64,000 nucleotides of DNA from Meconema thalassinum (lineage: Eukaryota > Arthropoda > Insecta > Orthoptera > Tettigoniidae). The notes under the pieces were generated by a model, which had not been told where the DNA came from, made no database searches, and was given only the letters and a program-made list of their open reading frames with translations. The position numbers and the translations under genes are program-made. Location of the stretch: positions 147,739,890-147,803,889 of the forward strand of contig OX336397.1 in the NCBI GenBank assembly GCA_946902985.2, written 5' to 3'. Positions 1 through 12,899 of this stretch are shown here, piece by piece (within the stretch, counting starts at the first letter, position 1; each line of letters opens with the position of its first letter).

Positions 1-155
1 TTGCTGAGTTTTAATTCACCGGCCGTGAAAGCCAATATACCATCTTTTTGGAAGCCTTAATAGGGAGGTTAAAGCTGCTTGAACTTTTAGTTCTCGTAGG
101 CAAGAGGTGCAGTTGCACCTTATATAAAGGGAGGTGGCGCGCAGTTCGTCACTCC

Positions 156-227
156 TGTGGCGGTCCGGGCGGGGACACCAAGAGCCCGCCGATGAGCCTA
201 ACTTGGTGTCCTAGGCGAAACTCCACA
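156..227 (+). ncRNA. Hammerhead-like ribozyme, majority form with CCGAUGA core (first of ~253)
   Basis: This is the leftmost copy of the motif that recurs once in every monomer at m156-227. Helices I and II and the GAAA box are intact, but core position 4 is C instead of the conserved U, as in most copies. Position 4 belongs to the CUGAUGA core, so slower cleavage is expected. Helix III reads UGUGGCGGU against ACUCCACA: the extra C can bulge out and one pair becomes G-U, so the helix survives. Some 94% of monomers carry this C4 form; those with U4, a bulge-free helix III or a clearly broken core are listed separately. Confidence 0.75.
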
Positions 228-1420
228 CAAGACACGGCACAAACCTAGAAGAATTGCTGAGTTTTAATTCACCGGCCGTGAAAGCCAATATACCATCTTT
301 TTGGAAGTCTTCATAGGGACGTTAAGGCTGCTTGAACTTTTAGTTCTCGTAGTCAAGTGGTGCAGTTGCACCTTATATAAAGGGAGGTGGCGCGCAGTTC
401 TTCACTCCTGTGGGGGTCCGGGCGGGGACACCAAGAGCCCGCCGATGAGCCTAACTTGGTGTCCTAGGCGAAACCCCACACAAGACACGGCACAAACCTA
501 GAAGAATTGCTGAGTTTTAATTCACCGGCCGTGAAAGCCAATATACCATCTTTTTGGAAGCCTTCAAAGGGAGGTTAAGGCTGCTTGAACTTTTAGTTCT
601 CGTAGTCAAGTGGTGCAGTTGCACCTTATATAAAGGGAGGTGGCGCGCAGTTCGTCACTCCTGTGGGGGTCCGGGCGGGGACACCAAGAGCCCGCCGATG
701 AGCCTAACTTGGTGTCCTAGGCGGAACCCCACACAAGACACGGCACAAACCTAGAAGAATTGCTGAGTTTTAATTCACCGGCCGTGAAAGCCAATATACC
801 ATCTTTTTGGAAGCCATCATAGGGAGGTTAAGGCTGCTTGAACTTTTAGTTCTCGTAGTCAAGTGGTGCAGTTGCACCTTATATAAAGGGAGGTGGCGCG
901 CAGTTCGTCACTCCTGTGGGGGTCCGGGCGGGGACACCAAGAGCCCGCCGATGAGCCTAAATTGGTGTCCTAGGCGAAACCCCACACAAGACACGGCACA
1001 AACCTAGAAGAATTGCTGAGTTTTAATTCACCGGCCGTGAAAGCCAATATACCATCTTTTTGGAAGCCTTCATAGGGAGGTTAAGGCTGCTTGAACTTTT
1101 AGTTCTCGTAGTCAAGTGGTGCAGTTGCACCATATATAAAGGGAGGTGGCGCGCAGTTCGTCACTCCTGTGGGGGTCCGGGCGGGGACACCAAGAGCCCG
1201 CCGATGAGCCTAACTTGGTGTCCTAGGCGAAACCCCACACAAGACACGGCACAAACCTAGAAGAATTGCTGAGTTTTAATTCACCGGCCGTGAAAGCCAA
1301 TATACCTTCTTTTTGGAAGCCTTCATAGGGAGGTTAAGGCTGCTTGAACTTTTAGTTCTCGTAGTCAAGTGGTGCAGTTGCACCTTATATAATGGGAGGT
1401 GGCGCGCAGTTCGTCACTCC

Positions 1421-1491
1421 TGTGGGGGTCCGGGCAGGGACACCAAGAGCCCGCTGATGAGCCTAACTTGGTGTCCTAGCGAAACCCCACA
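1421..1491 (+). ncRNA. Hammerhead, canonical core, helix II shortened by one base
   Basis: Core reads CTGATGA. One G is missing from the 3' strand of helix II (TAGC instead of TAGGC), so one helix II base is left unpaired. The helix I loop has A for G (GCAGGGACACC), outside the 10-nt loop complementarity. The TATA region reads TATATAATGGG. Predicted cleavage is after 1,430. Its homologue in the 8.85-kb duplication is at 10,274. Confidence 0.7.
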
Positions 1492-3034
1492 CAAGACACG
1501 GCACAAACCTAGAAGAATTGCTGAGTTTTAATTCACCGGCCGTGAAAGCCAATATACCATCTTTTTGGAAGCCTTCATAGGGAGGTTAAGACTGCTTGAA
1601 CTTTTAGTTCTCGTAGTCAAGTGGAGCAGTTGCCCCTTATATAAAGGGAGGTGGCGCGCAGTTCGTCACTCCTGTGGGGGTCCGGGCGGGGACACCAAGA
1701 GCCCGCCGATGAGCCTAACTTGGTGTCCTAGGCGAAACCCCACACAAGACACGGCACAAACCTAGAAGAATTGCTGAGTTTTAATTCACCGGCCGTGAAA
1801 GCCAATATACCATCTTTTTGGAAGCCTTCATAGGGAGGTTAAGGCTGCTTGAACTTTTAGTTCTCGTAGTCAAGAGGTGCAGTTGCACCTTATATCAAGG
1901 GAGGTGGCGCGCAGTTCGTCACTCCTGTGGCGGTCCGGGCCGGGACACCAAGAGCCCGCCGATGAGCCTAACTTGGTGTCCTAGGCGAAACCCCACACAA
2001 GACACGGCACAAACCTAGAAGAATTGCTGAGTTTTAATTCAGCGGCCGTGAAAGCCAATATACCATCTTTTTGGAAGCCTTCATAGGGAGTTTAAGGCTG
2101 CTTGAAATTTAGTTCTCGTAGTCAAGTGGTGCAGTTGCAGCTTATATAAAGGGAGGTGGCGCGCAGTTCGTCACTCCTGTGGGGGTCCGGGCGGGGACAC
2201 CAAGAGCCCGCCGATGAGCCTAACTGGGTGTCCTAGGCGAAACCCCACACAAGACACGGCACAAACCTAGAAGAATTGCTGAGTTTTAATTCACCGGCCG
2301 TGAAAGCCAATATACCACCTTTTTGGAAGCCTTCATAGGGAGGTTAAGGCTGCTTGAACTTTTAGTTCTCGTAGTCAAGTGGTGCAGTTGCACCTTATAT
2401 AAAGGGAGGTGGCGCGCAGTTCGTCACTCCTGTGGGGGTCCGGGCGGGGACACCAAGAGCCGGCCGATGAGCCTAACTTGGTGTCCTAGGCGAAACCCCA
2501 CACAAGACACGGCACAAACCTAGAAGAATTGCTGAGTTTTAATTCACCGGCCGTGAAAGCCAATATACCATTTTTTGGAAGCCTTCATAGGGAGGTTAAG
2601 GCTGCTTGAACTTTTAGTTCTCGTAGTCAAGTGGTGCAGTTGCACCTTATATAAAGGGAGGTGGCGCGCAGTTCGTCACTCCTGTGGGGGTCCGGGCGGG
2701 GACACCAAGGGCCCGCCGATGAGCCTAAATTGGTGTCCTAGGCGAAACCCCACACAAGACACGGCACAAACCTAGAAGAATTGCTGAGTTTTAATTCACC
2801 GGCCGTGAAAGCCAATATTACCATCTTTTTGGAAGCCTTCATAGGGAGGTTAAGGCTGCTTGAACTTTTAGTTCTCGTAGTCAAGTGGTGCAGTTGCACC
2901 TTATATAAAGGGAGGTGGCGCGCAGTTCGTCACTCCTGTGGGGGTCCGGGCGGGGACACCAAGAGCCCGCCGATGAGCCTAACTTGGTGTCCTAGGCGAA
3001 ACCCCACACAAGACATGGCACAAACCTAGAAGAA

Positions 3035-4299
3035 TTGCTGAGTTTTAATTCACCGGCCGTGAAAGCCAATATAACATCTTTTTGGAAGCCTTCATAGGGA
3101 GGTTAAGGCTGCTTGAACTTTTAGTTCTCGTAGTCAAGTGGTGCAGTTGCACCTTATATAAAGGGAGGTGGCGCGCAGTTCGTCACTCCTGTGGGGGTCC
3201 GGGCGGGGACACCAAGAGCCCGCCGATGAGCCTAACTTGGTGTCCTAGGCGAAACCCCACACAAGACACGGCACAAACCTAGAAGAATTGCTGAGTTTTA
3301 ATTCACCGGCCGTGAAAGCCAATATACCATCTTTTTGGAAGCCTTCATAGGGAGGTTAAGGCTGCTTGAACTTTTAGTTCTCGTAGTCAAGTGGTGCAGT
3401 TGCACCTTATATAAAGGGAGGTGGCGTGCAGTTCGTCACTCCTGTGGGGGTCCGGGCGGGGACACCAAGAGCCCGCCGATGAGCCTAAATTGGTGTCCTA
3501 GGCGAAACCCCACACAAGACACGGCACAAACCTAGAAGAATTGCTGAGTTTTAATTCACCGGCCGTGAAAGCCAATATACCATCTTTTTGGAAGCCTTCA
3601 TAGGGAGGTTAAGGCTGCTTGAACTTTTAGTTCTCGTAGTCAAGTGGTGCAGTTGCACCTTATATAAAGGGAGGTGGCGCGCAGTTCGTCACTCCTGTGG
3701 GGGTCCGGGCGGGGACACCAAGAGCCCGCCGATGAGCCTAACTTGGTGTCCTAGGCGAAACCCCACACAAGACACGGCACAAACCTAGTAGAATTGCTGA
3801 GTTTTAATTCACCGGCCGTGAAAGCCAATATACCATCTTTTTGGAAGCCTTCATAGGGAGGTTAAGGCTGCTTGAACTTTTAGTTCTCGTAGTCAAGTGG
3901 AGCAGTTGCACCTTATATAAAGGGAGGTGGCGCGCAGTTCGTCACTCCTGTGGGGGTCCGGGCGGGGACACCAAGAGCCCGCCGATGAGCCTAACTTGGT
4001 GTCCTAGGCGAAACCCCACACAAGACACGGCACAAACCTAGAAGAATTGCTGAGTTTTAATTCACCGGCCGTGAAAGCCAATATACCACCTTTTTGGAAG
4101 CCTTCATAGGGAGGTTAAGGCTGCTTGAACTTTTAGTTCTCGTAGTCAAGAGGTGCAGTTGCACCTTATATAAAGGGAGGTGGCGCGCAGTTCGTCACTC
4201 CTGTGGCGGTCCGGGCGGGGACACCAAGAGCCCGCCGATGAGCCTAACTTGGTGTCCTAGGCGAAACCCCACACAAGACACGGCACAAACCTAGAAGAA
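3035..4299 (+). repeat. Five-unit block, copied at 5,565 (offset 2,530 bp)
   Basis: Marks ATAACATC, GTGGCGTGCAG with AAATTGG, CCTAGTAGAA, GTGGAGCAG and ATACCACC with GGCGGTCC follow in the same order at 5,565-6,829, ten units away. Confidence 0.88.
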
Positions 4300-4707
4300 T
4301 TGCTGAGTTTTAATTCACCGGCCGTGAAAGCCAATATACCATCTTTTTGAAAGCCTTCATAGGGAGGTTAAGGCTGCTTGAACTTTTAGTTCTCGTAGTC
4401 AAGTGGTGCAGTTGCACCTTATATAAAGGGAGGTGGCGCGCAGTTCGTCACTCCTGTGGGGGTCCGGGCGGGGACATCAAGAGCCCGCCGATGAGCCTAA
4501 CTTGGTGTCCTAGGCGAAACCCCACACAAGACACGGCACAAACCTAGAAGAATTGCTGAGTTTTAATTCACCGGCCGTGAAAGCCAATATAACATCTTTT
4601 TTGAATCCTTCATAGGGAGGTTAAGGCTGCTTGAACTTTTAGTTCTCGTAGTCAAGTGGTGCAGTTGCACCTTATATAAAGGGAGGTGGCGCGCAGTTCG
4701 TCACTCC

Positions 4708-4779
4708 TGTGGGGGTCCGGGCGGGGACACCAAGAGCCCGCTGATGAGCCTAACTTGGTGTCCTAGGCGAAACCCCACA
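4708..4779 (+). ncRNA. Hammerhead, canonical CUGAUGA core
   Basis: All three helices, the GUC site, CTGATGA and GAAA are present, with a single bulged G in helix III. The monomer also has the ATAACATCTTTTTTG variant upstream. Related copies at 13,308 and 15,079 share the core and belong to the same duplicated lineage. Confidence 0.82.
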
Positions 4780-5564
4780 CAAGACACGGCACAAACCTAG
4801 AAGATTTGCTGAGTTTTAATTCACCGGCCGTGAAAGCCAATATACCATCTTTTTGGAAGCCTTCATAAGGAGGTTAAGGCTGCTTGAACATTTAGTTCTC
4901 GTAGTCAAGTGGTGCAGTTGCACCTTATATAAAGGGAGGTGGCGCGCAGTTCGTCACTCCTGTGGGGGTCCGGGCGGGGACACCAAGAGCCCGCCGATGA
5001 GACTAACTTGGTGTCCTAGGGGAAACCCCACACAAGACACGGCACAAACCTAGAAGAATTGCTGAGTTTTAATTCACCGGCCGTGAAAGCCAATATACCA
5101 TCTTTTTGGAAGCCTTCATAGGGAGGTTAAGGCTGCTTGAACTTTTAGTTATCGTAGTCAAGTGGTGCAGTTGCACCTTATATAAAGGGAGGTGGCGCGC
5201 AGTTCGTAACTCCTGTGGGGGTCCGGGCGGGGACACCAAGAGCCCGCCGATGAGCCTAACTTGGTGTCCTAGGTGAAACCCCACACAAGACACGGCACAA
5301 ACCTAGAAGAATTGCTGAGTTTTAATTCACCGGCCGTGAAAGCCAATATACCATCTTTTTGGAAGCCTTCATAGGGAGGTTAAGGCTGCTTGAACTTTTA
5401 GTTCTCGTAGTCAAGTGGTGCAGTTGCACCTTATATAAAGGGAGGTGGCGCGCAGTTCGTCACTCCTGTGGGGGTCCGGGCGGGGACACCAAGAGCCCGC
5501 CGATGAGCCTAACTTGGTGTCCTAGGCGAAACCCCACACAAGACACGGCACAAACCTAGAAGAA

Positions 5565-6829
5565 TTGCTGAGTTTTAATTCACCGGCCGTGAAAGCCAAT
5601 ATAACATCTTTTTGGAAGCCTTCATAGGGAGGTTAAGGCTGCTTGAACTTTTAGTTCTCGTAGTCAAGTGGTGCAGTTGCACCTTATATAAAGGGAGGTG
5701 GCGCGCAGTTCGTCACTCCTATGGGGGTCCGGGCGGGGACACCAAGAGCCCGCCGATGAGCCTAACTTGGTGTCCTAGGCGAAACCCCACACAAGACACG
5801 GCACAAACCTAGAAGAATTGCTGAGTTTTAATTCACCGGCCGTGAAAGCCAATATACCATCTTTTTGGAAGCCTTCATAGGGAGGTTAAGGCTGCTTGAA
5901 CTTTTAGTTCTCGTAGTCAAGTGGTGCAGTTGCACCTTATATAAAGGGAGGTGGCGTGCAGTTCGTCACTCCTGTGGGGGTCCGGGCGGGGACACCAAGA
6001 GCCCGCCGATGAGCCTAAATTGGTGTCCTAGGCGAAACCCCACACAAGACACGGCACAAACCTAGAAGAATTGCTGAGTTTTAATTCACCGGCCGTGAAA
6101 GCCAATATACCATCTTTTTGGAAGCCTTCATAGGGAGGTTAAGGCTGCTTGAACTTTTAGTTCTCGTAGTCAAGTGGTGCAGTTGCACCTTATATAAAGG
6201 GAGGTGGCGCGCAGTTCGTCACTCCTGTGGGGGTCCGGGCGGGGACACCAAGAGCCCGCCGATGAGCCTAACTTGGTGTCCTAGGCGAAACCCCACACAA
6301 GACACGGCACAAACCTAGTAGAATTGCTGAGTTTTAATTCACCGGCCGTGAAAGCCAATATACCATCTTTTTGGAAGCCTTCATAGGGAGGTTAAGGCTG
6401 CTTGAACTTTTAGTTCTCGTAGTCAAGTGGAGCAGTTGCACCTTATATAAAGGGAGGTGGCGCGCAGTTCGTCACTCCTGTGGGGGTCCGGGCGGGGACA
6501 CCAAGAGCCCGCCGATGAGCCTAACTTGGTGTCCTAGGCGAAACCCCACACAAGACACGGCACAAACCTAGAAGAATTGCTGAGTTTTAATTCACCGGCC
6601 GTGAAAGCCAATATACCACCTTTTTGGAAGCCTTCATAGGGAGGTTAAGGCTGCTTGAACTTTTAGTTCTCGTAGTCAAGAGGTGCAGTTGCACCTTATA
6701 TAAAGGGAGGTGGCGCGCAGTTCGTCACTCCTGTGGCGGTCCGGGCGGGGACACCAAGAGCCCGCCGATGAGCCTAACTTGGTGTCCTAGGCGAAACCCC
6801 ACACAAGACACGGCACAAACCTAGAAGAA
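5565..6829 (+). repeat. Five-unit block, second copy
   Basis: Repeats 3,035-4,299 in order. The match ends at 6,830, where a GTGGAGCAG monomer replaces the TTTTTGAAAG monomer of the first copy. Confidence 0.88.
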
Positions 6830-9800
6830 TTGCTGAGTTTTAATTCACCGGCCGTGAAAGCCAATATACCATCTTTTTGGAAGCCTTCATAGGGAGGTTA
6901 AGGCTGCTTGAACTTTTAGTTCTCGTAGTCAAGTGGAGCAGTTGCACCTTATATAAAGGGAGGTGGCGCGCAGTTCGTCACTCCTGTGGGGGTCCGGGCG
7001 GGGACACCAAGAGCCCGCCGATGAGCCTAACTTGGTGTCCTAGGCGAAACCCCACACAAGACACGGCACAAACCTAGAAGAATTGCAGAGTTTTAATTCA
7101 CCGGCCGTGAAAGCCAATATACCATCTTTTTGGAAGCCTTCATAGGGAGGTTAAGGCTGCTTGAACTTTTAGTTCTCGTAGTCAAGAGGTGCAGTTGCAC
7201 CTTATATAAAGGGAGGTGGCGCGCAGTTCGTCACTCCTGTGGCGGTCCGGGCGGGGACACCAAGAGCCCGCCGATGAGCCTAACTTGGTGTCCTAGGCGA
7301 AACCCCACACAAGACACGGCACAAACCTAGAAGAATTGCTGAGTTTTAATTCACCGGCCGTGAAAGCCAATATACCATCTTTTTGAAAGCCTTCATAGGG
7401 AGATTAAGGCTGCCTGAACTTTTAGTTCTCGTAGTCAAGTGGTGCAGTTGCACCTTATATAAAGGGAGGTGGCGCGCAGTTCGTCACTCCTGTGGGGGTC
7501 CGGGCGGGGACACCAAGAGCCCACCGATGAGCCTAACTTGGTGTCCTAGGCGAAACCCCACACAAGACACGGCACAAACCTAGAAGAATTGCTGAGTTTT
7601 AATTCAGCGGCCGTGAAAGCCAATATACCATCTTTTTGGAAGCCTTCATAGGGAGGTTAAGGCTGCTTGAAATTTAGTTCTCGTAGTCAAGTGGTGCAGT
7701 TGCACCTTATATAAAGGGAGGTGGCGCGCAGTTCGTCACTCCTGTGGGGGTCCGGGCGGGGACACCAAGAGCCCGCCGATGAGCCTAACTTGGTGTCCTA
7801 GGCGAAACCCCACACAAGACACGGCACAAACCTAGAAGAATTGCTGAGTTTTAATTCACCGGCCGTGAAAGCCAATATACCATCTTTTTGGAAGCCTTCA
7901 TAGGGAGGTTAAGTCTGCTTGAACTTTTATTTCTCGTAGTCAAGTGGTGCAGTTGCACCTTATATAAAGGGAGGTGGCGCGCAGTTCGTCACTCCTGTGG
8001 GGGTCCGGGCGGGGACACCAAGAGCCCGCCGATGAGCCTAACTTGGTGTCCTAGGCGAAACCCCACACAAGACACGGCACAAACCTAGAAGAATTGCTGA
8101 GTTTTAATTCACCGGCCGTGAAAGCCAATATACCATCTTTTTGGAAGCCTTCATAGGGAGGTTAAGGCTGCTTGAACTTTTAGTTCTCGTAGTCAAGTGG
8201 TGCAGTTGCACCTTATATAAAGGGAGGTGGCGCGCAGTTCGTCACTCCTGTGGGGGTCCGGGCGGGGACACCAAGAGCCCGCCGATGAGCCTAACTTGGT
8301 GTCCTAGGCGAAACCCCACACAAGACACGGCACAAACCTAGAAGAATTGCTGAGTTTTAATTCACCGGCCGTGAAAGCCAATATACCATCTTTTTGGAAG
8401 CCTTCATAGGGAGGTTAAGGCTGCTTGAACTTTTAGTTCTCGTAGTCAAGTGGTGCAGTTGCACCTTATATAAAGGGGAGGTGGCGCGCAGTTCGTCACT
8501 CCTGTGGGGGTCCGGGCGGGGACACCAAGAGCCCGCCGATGAGCCTAACTTGGTGTCCTAGGCGAAACCCCACACAAGACACGGCACAAACCTAGAAGAA
8601 TTGCTGAGTTTTAATTCACCGGCCGTGAAAGCCAATATACCATCTTTTTGGAAGCCTTCATAGGGAGGTTAAGGCTGCTTGAACTTTTAGTTCTCGTAGT
8701 CAAGTGGAGCAGTTGCACCTTATATAAAGGGAGGTGGCGCGCAGTTCGTCACTCCTGTGGGGGTCCGGGCGGGGACACCAAGAGCCCGCCGATGAGCCTA
8801 ACTTGGTGTCCTAGGCGAAACCCCACACAAGACACGGCACAAACCTAGAAGAATTGCTGAGTTTTAATTCACCGGCCGTGAAAGCCAATATACCATCTTT
8901 TTGGAAGCCTTAATAGGGAGGTTAAAGCTGCTTGAACATTTAGTTCTCGTAGGCAAGAGGTGCAGTTGCACCTTATATAAAGGGAGGTGGCGCGCAGTTC
9001 GTCACTCCTGTAACGGTCCGGGCGGGGACACCAAGAGCCCGCCGATGAGCCTAACTTGGTGTCCTAGGCGAAACCCCACACAAGACACGGCACAAACCTA
9101 GAAGAATTGCTGAGTTTTAATTCACCGGCCGTGAAAGCCAATATACCATCTTTTTGGAAGCCTTCATAGGGACGTTAAGGCTGCTTGAACTTTTAGTTCT
9201 CGTAGTCAAGTGGTGCAGTTGCACCTTATATAAAGGGAGGTGGCGCGCAGTTCGTCACTCCTGTGGGGGTCCGGGCGGGGACACCAAGAGCCCGCCGATG
9301 AGCCTAACTTGGTGTCCTAGGCGAAACCCCACACAAGACACGGCACAAACCTAGAAGAATTGCTGAGTTTTAATTCACCGGCCGTGAAAGCCAATATACC
9401 ATCTTTTTGGAAGCCTTCAAAGGGAGGTTAAGGCTGCTTGAACTTTTAGTTCTCGTAGTCAAGTGGTGCAGTTGCACCTTATATAAAGGGAGGTGGCGCG
9501 CAGTTCGTCACTCCTGTGGGGGTCCGGGCGGGGACACCAAGAGCCCGCCGATGAGCCTAACTTGGTGTCCTAGGCGGAACCCCACACAAGACACGGCACA
9601 AACCTAGAAGAATTGCTGAGTTTTAATTCACCGGCCGTGAAAGCCAATATACCATCTTTTTGGAAGCCATCATAGGGAGGTTAAGGCTGCTTGAACTTTT
9701 ATTTCTCGTAGTCAAGTGGTGCAGTTGCACCTTATATAAAGGGAGGTGGCGCGCAGTTCGTCACTCCTGTGGGGGTCCGGGCGGGGACACCAAGAGCCCG

Positions 9801-10273
9801 CCGATGAGCCTAAATTGGTGTCCTAGGCGAAACCCCACACAAGACACGGCACAAACCTAGAAGAATTGCTGAGTTTTAATTCACCGGCCGTGAAAGCCAA
9901 TATACCATCTTTTTGGAAGCCTTCATAGGGAGGTTAAGGCTGCTTGAACTTTTAGTTCTCGTAGTCAAGTGGTGCAGTTGCACCATATATAAAGGGAGGT
10001 GGCGCGCAGTTCGTCACTCCTGTGGGGGTCCGGGCGGGGACACCAAGAGCCCGCCGATGAGCCTAACTTGGTGTCCTAGGCGAAACCCCACACAAGACAC
10101 GGCACAAACCTAGAAGAATTGCTGAGTTTTAATTCACCGGCCGTGAAAGCCAATATACCTTCTTTTTGGAAGCCTTCATAGGGAGGTTAAGACTGCTTGA
10201 ACTTTTAGTTCTCGTAGTCAAGTGGTGCAGTTGCACCTTATATAATGGGAGGTGGCGCGCAGTTCGTCACTCC

Positions 10274-10344
10274 TGTGGGGGTCCGGGCAGGGACACCAAG
10301 AGCCCGCTGATGAGCCTAACTTGGTGTCCTAGCGAAACCCCACA
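10274..10344 (+). ncRNA. Hammerhead, canonical core, helix II shortened (duplicate of 1421 copy)
   Basis: It shares with the copy at 1,421 the CTGATGA core, the missing G in helix II, the TATATAATGGG promoter variant and the GCAGGG loop change. It lies 8,853 bp to the right, as expected for a copy inside the 35-unit duplication. Confidence 0.7.
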
Positions 10345-10778
10345 CAAGACACGGCACAAACCTAGAAGAATTGCTGAGTTTTAATTCACCGGCCGTGAAA
10401 GCCAATATACCATCTTTTTGGAAGCCTTCATAGGGAAGTTAAGACTGCTTGAACTTTTAGTTCTCGTAGTCAAGTGGAGCAGTTGCACCTTATATAAAGG
10501 GAGGTGGCGCGCAGTTCGTCACTCCTGTGGGGGTCCGGGCGGGGACACCAAGAGCCCGCCGATGAGCCTAACTTGGTGTCCTAGGCGAAACCCCACACAA
10601 GACACGGCACAAACCTAGAAGAATTGCTGAGTTTTAATTCACCGGCCGTGAAAGCCAATATACCATCTTTTTGGAAGCCTTCATAGGGAGGTTAAGGCTG
10701 CTTGAACTTTTAGTTCTCGTAGTCAAGAGGTGCAGTTGCACCTTATATCAAGGGAGGTGGCGCGCAGTTCGTCACTCC

Positions 10779-10850
10779 TGTGGCGGTCCGGGCGGGGACA
10801 CCAAGAGCCCGCCGATGAGCCTAACTTGGTGTCCTAGAAGAAACCCCACA
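10779..10850 (+). ncRNA. Degenerate hammerhead: helix II base broken
   Basis: The 3' strand of helix II reads TAGAA instead of TAGGC, so the two pairs next to the core, including the conserved G10.1-C11.1 pair, are lost. The core is CCGATGA and helix III has the GGCGG form. Confidence 0.78.
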
Positions 10851-12899
10851 CAAGACACGGCACAAACCTAGAAGAATTGCTGAGTTTTAATTCAGCGGCC
10901 GTGAAAGCCAATATACCATCTTTTTGGAAGCCTTCATAGGGAGTTTAAGGCTGCTTGAAATTTAGTTCTCGTAGTCAAGTGGTGCAGTTGCACCTTATAT
11001 AAAGGGAGGTGGCGCGCAGTTCGTCACTCCTGTGGGGGTCCGGGCGGGGACACCAAGAGCCCGCCGATGAGCCTAACTGGGTGTCCTAGGCGAAACCCCA
11101 CACAAGACACGGCACAAACCTAGAAGAATTGCTGAGTTTTAATTCACCGGCCGTGAAAGCCAATATACCACCTTTTTGGAAGCCTTCATAGGGAGGTTAA
11201 GGCTGCTTGAACTTTTAGTTCTCGTAGTCAAGTGGTGCAGTTGCACCTTATATAAAGGGAGGTGGCGCGCAGTTCGTCACTCCTGTGGGGGTCCGGGCGG
11301 GGACACCAAGAGCCGGCCGATGAGCCTAACTTGGTGTCCTAGGCGAAACCCCACAAAAGACACGGCACAAACCTAGAAGAATTGCTGAGTTTTAATTCAC
11401 CGGCCGTGAAAGCCAATATACCATTTTTTGGAAGCCTTCATAGGGAGGTTAAGGCTGCTTGAACTTTTAGTTCTCGTAGTCAAGTGGTGCAGTTGCACCT
11501 TATATAAAGGGAGGTGGCGCGCAGTTCGTCACTCCTGTGGGGGTCCGGGCGGGGACACCAAGGGCCCGCCGATGAGCCTAAATTGGTGTCCTAGGCGAAA
11601 CCCCACACAAGACACGGCACAAACCTAGAAGAATTGCTGAGTTTTAATTCACCGGCCGTGAAAGCCAATATTACCATCTTTTTGGAAGCCTTCATAGGGA
11701 GGTTAAGGCTGCTTGAACTTTTAGTTCTCGTAGTCAAGTGGTGCAGTTGCACCTTATATAAAGGGAGGTGGCGCGCAGTTCGTCACTCCTGTGGGGGTCC
11801 GGGCGGGGACACCAAGAGCCCGCCGATGAGCCTAACATGGTGTCCTAGGCGAAACCCCACACAAGACACGGCACAAACCTAGAAGAATTGCTGAGTTATA
11901 ATTCACCGGCCGTGAAAGCCAATATAACATCTTTTTGGAAGCCTTCATAGGGAGGTTAAGGCTGCTTGAACTTTTAGTTCTCGTAGTCAAGTGGTGCAGT
12001 TGCACCTTATATAAAGGGAGGTGGCGCGCAGTTCGTCACTCCTGTGGGGGTCCGGGCGGGGACACCAAGAGCCCGCCGATGAGCCTAACTTGGTGTCCTA
12101 GGCGAAACCCCACACAAGACACGGCACAAACCTAGAAGAATTGCTGAGTTTTAATTCACCGGCCGTGAAAGCCAATATACCATCTTTTTGGAAGCCTTCA
12201 TAGGGAGGTTAAGGCTGCTTGAACTTTTAGTTCTCGTAGTCAAGTGGTGCAGTTGCACCTTATATAAAGGGAGGTGGCGCGCAGTTCGTCACTCCTGTGG
12301 GGGTCCGGGCGGGGACACCAAGAGCCCGCCGATGAGCCTAACTTGGTGTCCTAGGCGAAACCCCACACAAGACACGGCACAAACCTAGTAGAATTGCTGA
12401 GTTTTAATTCACCGGCCGTGAAAGCCAATATACCATCTTTTTGGAAGCCTTCATAGGGAGGTTAAGGCTGCTTGAACTTTTAGTTCTCGTAGTCAAGTGG
12501 AGCAGTTGCACCTTATATAAAGGGAGGTGGCGCGCAGTTCGTCACTCCTGTGGGGGTCCGGGCGGGGACACCAAGAGCCCGCCGATGAGCCTAACTTGGT
12601 GTCCTAGGCGAAACCCCACACAAGACACGGCACAAACCTAGAAGAATTGCTGAGTTTTAATTCACCGGCCGTGAAAGCCAATATACCACCTTTTTGGAAG
12701 CCTTCATAGGGAGGTTAAGGCTGCTTGAACTTTTAGTTCTCGTAGTCAAGAGGTGCAGTTGCACCTTATATAAAGGGAGGTGGCGCGCAGTTCGTCACTC
12801 CTGTGGCGGTCCGGGCGGGGACACCAAGAGCCCGCCGATGAGCCTAACTTGGTGTCCTAGGCGAAACCCCACACAAGACACGGCACAAACCTAGAAGAA

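Larger units (their letters stand above)
1..5311 (+). repeat. 35-unit higher-order repeat, left copy (period 8,853 bp)
   Basis: The order of variant monomers here recurs at 8,854. Shared rare marks include CTTAATAG with AGGCAAGAGG in unit 1, CTTCAAAGG at 563, CCATCATAGG at 814, CACCATATATAAA at 1,130, the deletion near 1,478, and CAATATTACC at 2,815. The unit at 3,288-3,540 is absent from the right copy, which shifts the offset from 8,853 to 8,600 downstream. The duplication may extend beyond the left edge. Confidence 0.9.

Noticed and set aside
48..248. Recurring open frame of ~66 codons (and 70-82 codon variants) on the + strand in most monomers
   Set aside because: It begins at TTG rather than ATG, its length is set by fixed stops in the repeat, single-base indels destroy it in many copies without any sign of compensation, and it overlaps the ribozyme. 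The product is rich in Arg, Cys and Trp with no recognisable domain.
5069..5293. Occasional 74-codon open frame on the - strand (also near 13,669, 15,440, 46,798, 53,622 and 58,931)
   Set aside because: It appears only where a point change such as CGTAACTCC or CGTCGATCC removes a stop on the reverse strand; it is a shadow of the repeat.
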